Origin: Gossypium raimondii
Lineage: Eukaryota > Streptophyta > Magnoliopsida > Malvales > Malvaceae
Direction of reading: 5' to 3'
DNA: 64,000 bases
Assembly: GCF_025698545.1 (NCBI RefSeq)
Contig: NC_068575.1
Coordinates: forward strand, 61,017,980-61,081,979
The translations under genes were made by a program, and so were the position numbers. This document shows positions 61,626 to 64,000 of this stretch, piece after piece; the stretch's first letter is position 1, and each line of letters begins with the position of its first letter. The notes below the pieces were generated by a model, which was not told where the DNA came from, did not search any database, and saw only the letters and a program-made list of their open reading frames with translations.

Positions 61626-61804
61626 TGTGAAATATTGGATCATTCATATAATTCAAAAATTTCAACCAAGAAAAATCAAACTTTTGAAAAGAATCACCAA
61701 TTTATAACATAAACTAAAAAATCTACTAATAATTTTCCATATGGATTAGTTTTTTAATATTTTTAATTTTATTGTTAATGTCTAAACGATTAATTAAGAT
61801 AATG

Positions 61805-62170
61805 GGTGTATTTAGACACCATAAAGTAATTGGATGAAATTGTAATTGTCAAGGTAATAATTACACGTTCTTTGTAAATTTATTTACTTGATAGAATGTA
61901 ATTACATAATAATTTATTATATAATATTTAATGGTATAAATTTAATTTTAAAAAATAATATTAATTATTATACAATTTTATCAATAATACTTAAGAATTT
62001 TTTTCTAAATAAGTAACAAAAAAATTATTATATAATCAAGTCATTGTATTGTATGTAAGATATTAGTCAAAAAAATATTCGACAATATGATTACCAGTGA
62101 AACTAACAAATAAACGTCCAATACAACTTAATCTAATTACTTTAGTATTCTATATTCGTTAGGTTCTACA
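61805..62170. mobile_element. MITE-like element with inverted ends
   Basis: TAAAGTAATTGGATGAAATT near the left end is matched in reverse on the right by TAAAGTAATTAGATTAAGTT. The interior is AT-rich and non-coding. No target-site duplication identified. Confidence 0.35.
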
Positions 62171-62592
62171 TATAGTATTCCTTGTCGTATTGGTTTGGTC
62201 ATTGGAGAGTATGACAATTAATAATAAATACTAAGTAGTTTATTTAGATATTTAGTAAATCAAAATGTATGAAAAATTATCTTTCGTCGATAAAATTTTG
62301 AAATTATTTAAACAAGATTAATAAAATAACATATTATTTTATTTTAAAAATAAAATATAGGTCTTAAAATTAAAGTACTATTATTGTATAAAATAATCTT
62401 AAACTTAAATCATATACTGATTGCATTTAAAAATCATAAGATAATTTAGTTTATACGTATTTATCTATAAATATTCCAATTTTCATCCTTCTCTAATTTT
62501 TTTTGGTGAATAATAACACGAGATAACTATATTAAATTAAAACGAGCAAAAGCATCGGAAGACTTATCTTCAACTACGTGCATACCCTCTTT

Positions 62593-62700
62593 TCAATCAG
62601 AAGACATTTTAGCTATAAGATTAGTGACTTGATTACTTTTTCTAGGCATATACCTTATCACCCAATGATCTTTACTCTGTAATACTTGTTGAATTCGGCG
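62593..62700 (-). pseudogene. LINE RNase H-like (RVT_3) C-terminal fragment
   Basis: The minus strand reads FRRIQQVLQSKDHWVIRYM then PRKSNQVTNLIAKMS, matching the end of the plant LINE RNase H domain (pattern I..L......IRH.PR..N..AD..AK). The frame stays open upstream only through TA microsatellite sequence, so the longer 123-codon frame to 62964 is not a real protein. Third relic of this kind in the window. Confidence 0.6.
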
Positions 62701-63134
62701 AAATAAAACAAAATTTGAAGACACATAATAAACCTTCTTAGATAGTTTAATTACACCCAATTTAGTAAAATTGGTTAATTGTAATAAATATCTCAAATAT
62801 ATATATATATAAAAAAAACCAAGATCTAATAGCAAGTCAATGGAAACAGTTGGGGAGTGGGACAACATTTGTGGTTGGTTCACAATTGCAAATTTGCAAC
62901 TTGGAAATAAACCCACCTTGATATATATATATATATATATATAATCTTCTAGTAGTTCGTACACATGGGCATTATCATTCTCTACTTCAATTATTAGTCT
63001 CTTACTATTTACTTAGTGGGTAGCTTAAGTTAAATATCGAAAAGAATTAGGCTGCTTTGACCAATTAGCTACTTCATTCTTGTTTTATATGTGTTAATTG
63101 TAAAATGATATTATTATTATTTTTAAAAGAGTTG

Positions 63135-63260
63135 GATTTAACATTAGCTTAATTGGTATTAATGTTATTATTAGTGCGGAAGGATGTCGGTTCGAGTGTC
63201 TTTGAAATATATTATCTTACTATTTAATAATTGGAGAGGGTAATTATGGATAGTTCTAGG
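63135..63260 (+). repeat. SINE-like tRNA-related fragment
   Basis: TTAGCTTAATTGGTATT resembles an A box and GTCGGTTCGAGTGTC, about 40 bases later, a B box. This is the pattern of tRNA-derived plant SINEs. No target-site duplication identified. Confidence 0.4.
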
Positions 63261-64000
63261 CATTGTATCAAAAATAACATATATGATAAAAACTTATGAT
63301 GAAATTAATGTTAAAATAATATTTTTTAAAAGAAAGAAAAATAATAAATAACATTTATACTTTTGCTAAACAATATTTTCATGAACTTTTAGTTGTTACT
63401 AGAGTGAAAGCATCAATGGATTTATTAAAGAAAAATGATTTTCTGTATTTTTTATTTTTATAATATAATAATTTAAAATTAATCACTCTTTTTAATATAA
63501 ACTTCTCTGATGTTTATTTAGTAAAGATAAAAAGTAACATTCAAGGTAATATCAAATTTATTTTTTCTAGACATAGATAAATTTATTAGCGAAAATTATT
63601 TGATATATTGTCTCTATGAACGATAATTAATTATTATTATCATTATTATAATAAATTTAGTTCATAAATTTACCCATTGATTTCAATTTTAAAATATTGC
63701 ATTCACTTTTTAACCATAAAACTAAGACATGGTTAAGCCCACTTATAAGTGGCCATGGTGAAACCAAAGCCTAATTTTTCCAGGACCATGGGCTATGGCC
63801 AAATTATTGGATAATCACAATTTCCAAGTCCAAAGCAGCCTATTCTTTACCTCTCATCTTATATTTGTGGATCAATGGGTGAACTCTTGTATGTTGGCAG
63901 CATATAATTTAAGTAAAAAAAGGCATGAACGTTGTTTCAGTCGATGATAATGGGTTGAAGAATTATTAAGGGTGAGTTTGGATGGGCGATACGTTTATTT
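63261..64000. other. AT-rich spacer to window end
   Basis: I see no gene. The last 33 bases (GGGTGAGTTTGGATGGGCGA ...) look like the beginning of another plant MITE, cut off by the window edge. Confidence 0.4.

Noticed and set aside
62700-62964. The N-terminal part of a 123-codon minus-strand frame.
   Set aside because: It is mostly TA microsatellite translated as alternating Tyr-Ile; only the last 36 codons have a domain match.

Overview
The window is nuclear DNA of a dicot plant. It is very AT-rich, the genes have many short spliced exons, and plant-only families are present (NAC, SAUR, PPR-SMR, BOU carrier, plastid pyruvate kinase, peroxisomal LON2). The repeat mix (a large LTR beginning TGTAACA, GC-rich hAT-type MITEs, fold-back elements) looks like Malvaceae, probably cotton, but that is inference from repeat style. 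No coordinate-level comparison was possible.

Layout. (1) 1-10.4 kb: AT-rich intergenic DNA, then BOU on the minus strand with an intron in its leader, a GC-rich orphan block at 8.1-8.55 kb, an hAT-type MITE at 8.97-9.35 kb and a small SAUR-like gene (minus). (2) 10.9-18.4 kb: a dead LINE RNase H fragment, the 13-exon AP-2 mu subunit gene (minus, one GC-AG intron), a tRNA-Cys gene (minus) and a three-exon NAC gene (minus) with a MITE in intron 1. (3) 18.4-39.5 kb: no functional gene seen. It holds a second hAT-type MITE, a second RNase H relic, a block at 24.9-34.5 kb made of near-identical tandem copies that differ mainly by small indels and may be an assembly artefact, a CATG-dense block, a fold-back element and a likely 2.5-kb solo LTR. 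(4) 40.0-48.1 kb: an intronless PPR-SMR gene (plus, SVR7-like), glycine decarboxylase H protein (plus) and, convergent with it, plastid pyruvate kinase beta (minus). (5) 48.1-57.8 kb: an orphan PRPP synthetase exon and the 17-exon peroxisomal LON2 protease gene (minus) ending in SKL. (6) 57.8-64 kb: intergenic DNA with a GC-rich G-box island, a roughly 280-bp repeat in two clusters, MITE-like elements and a third RNase H relic.

The exon models for BOU (297 aa), AP2M (438 aa), NAC (276 aa), H protein (163 aa), PKP3-like (565 aa) and LON2 (890 aa) were built by hand from splice sites and reading frame. All close without a frameshift. The only doubtful junction is PKP3 exon 1 to exon 2. Functionally, BOU and the H protein both belong to the mitochondrial glycine decarboxylase step of photorespiration and LON2 acts in peroxisomes. 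The other genes serve endocytosis (AP2M), plastid gene expression (PPR), plastid acetyl-CoA supply (PKP3) and transcription or auxin response (NAC, SAUR). They are ordinary neighbours, not a cluster. I found no convincing undescribed biological system; the most unusual structure is the 24.9-34.5 kb duplication block.
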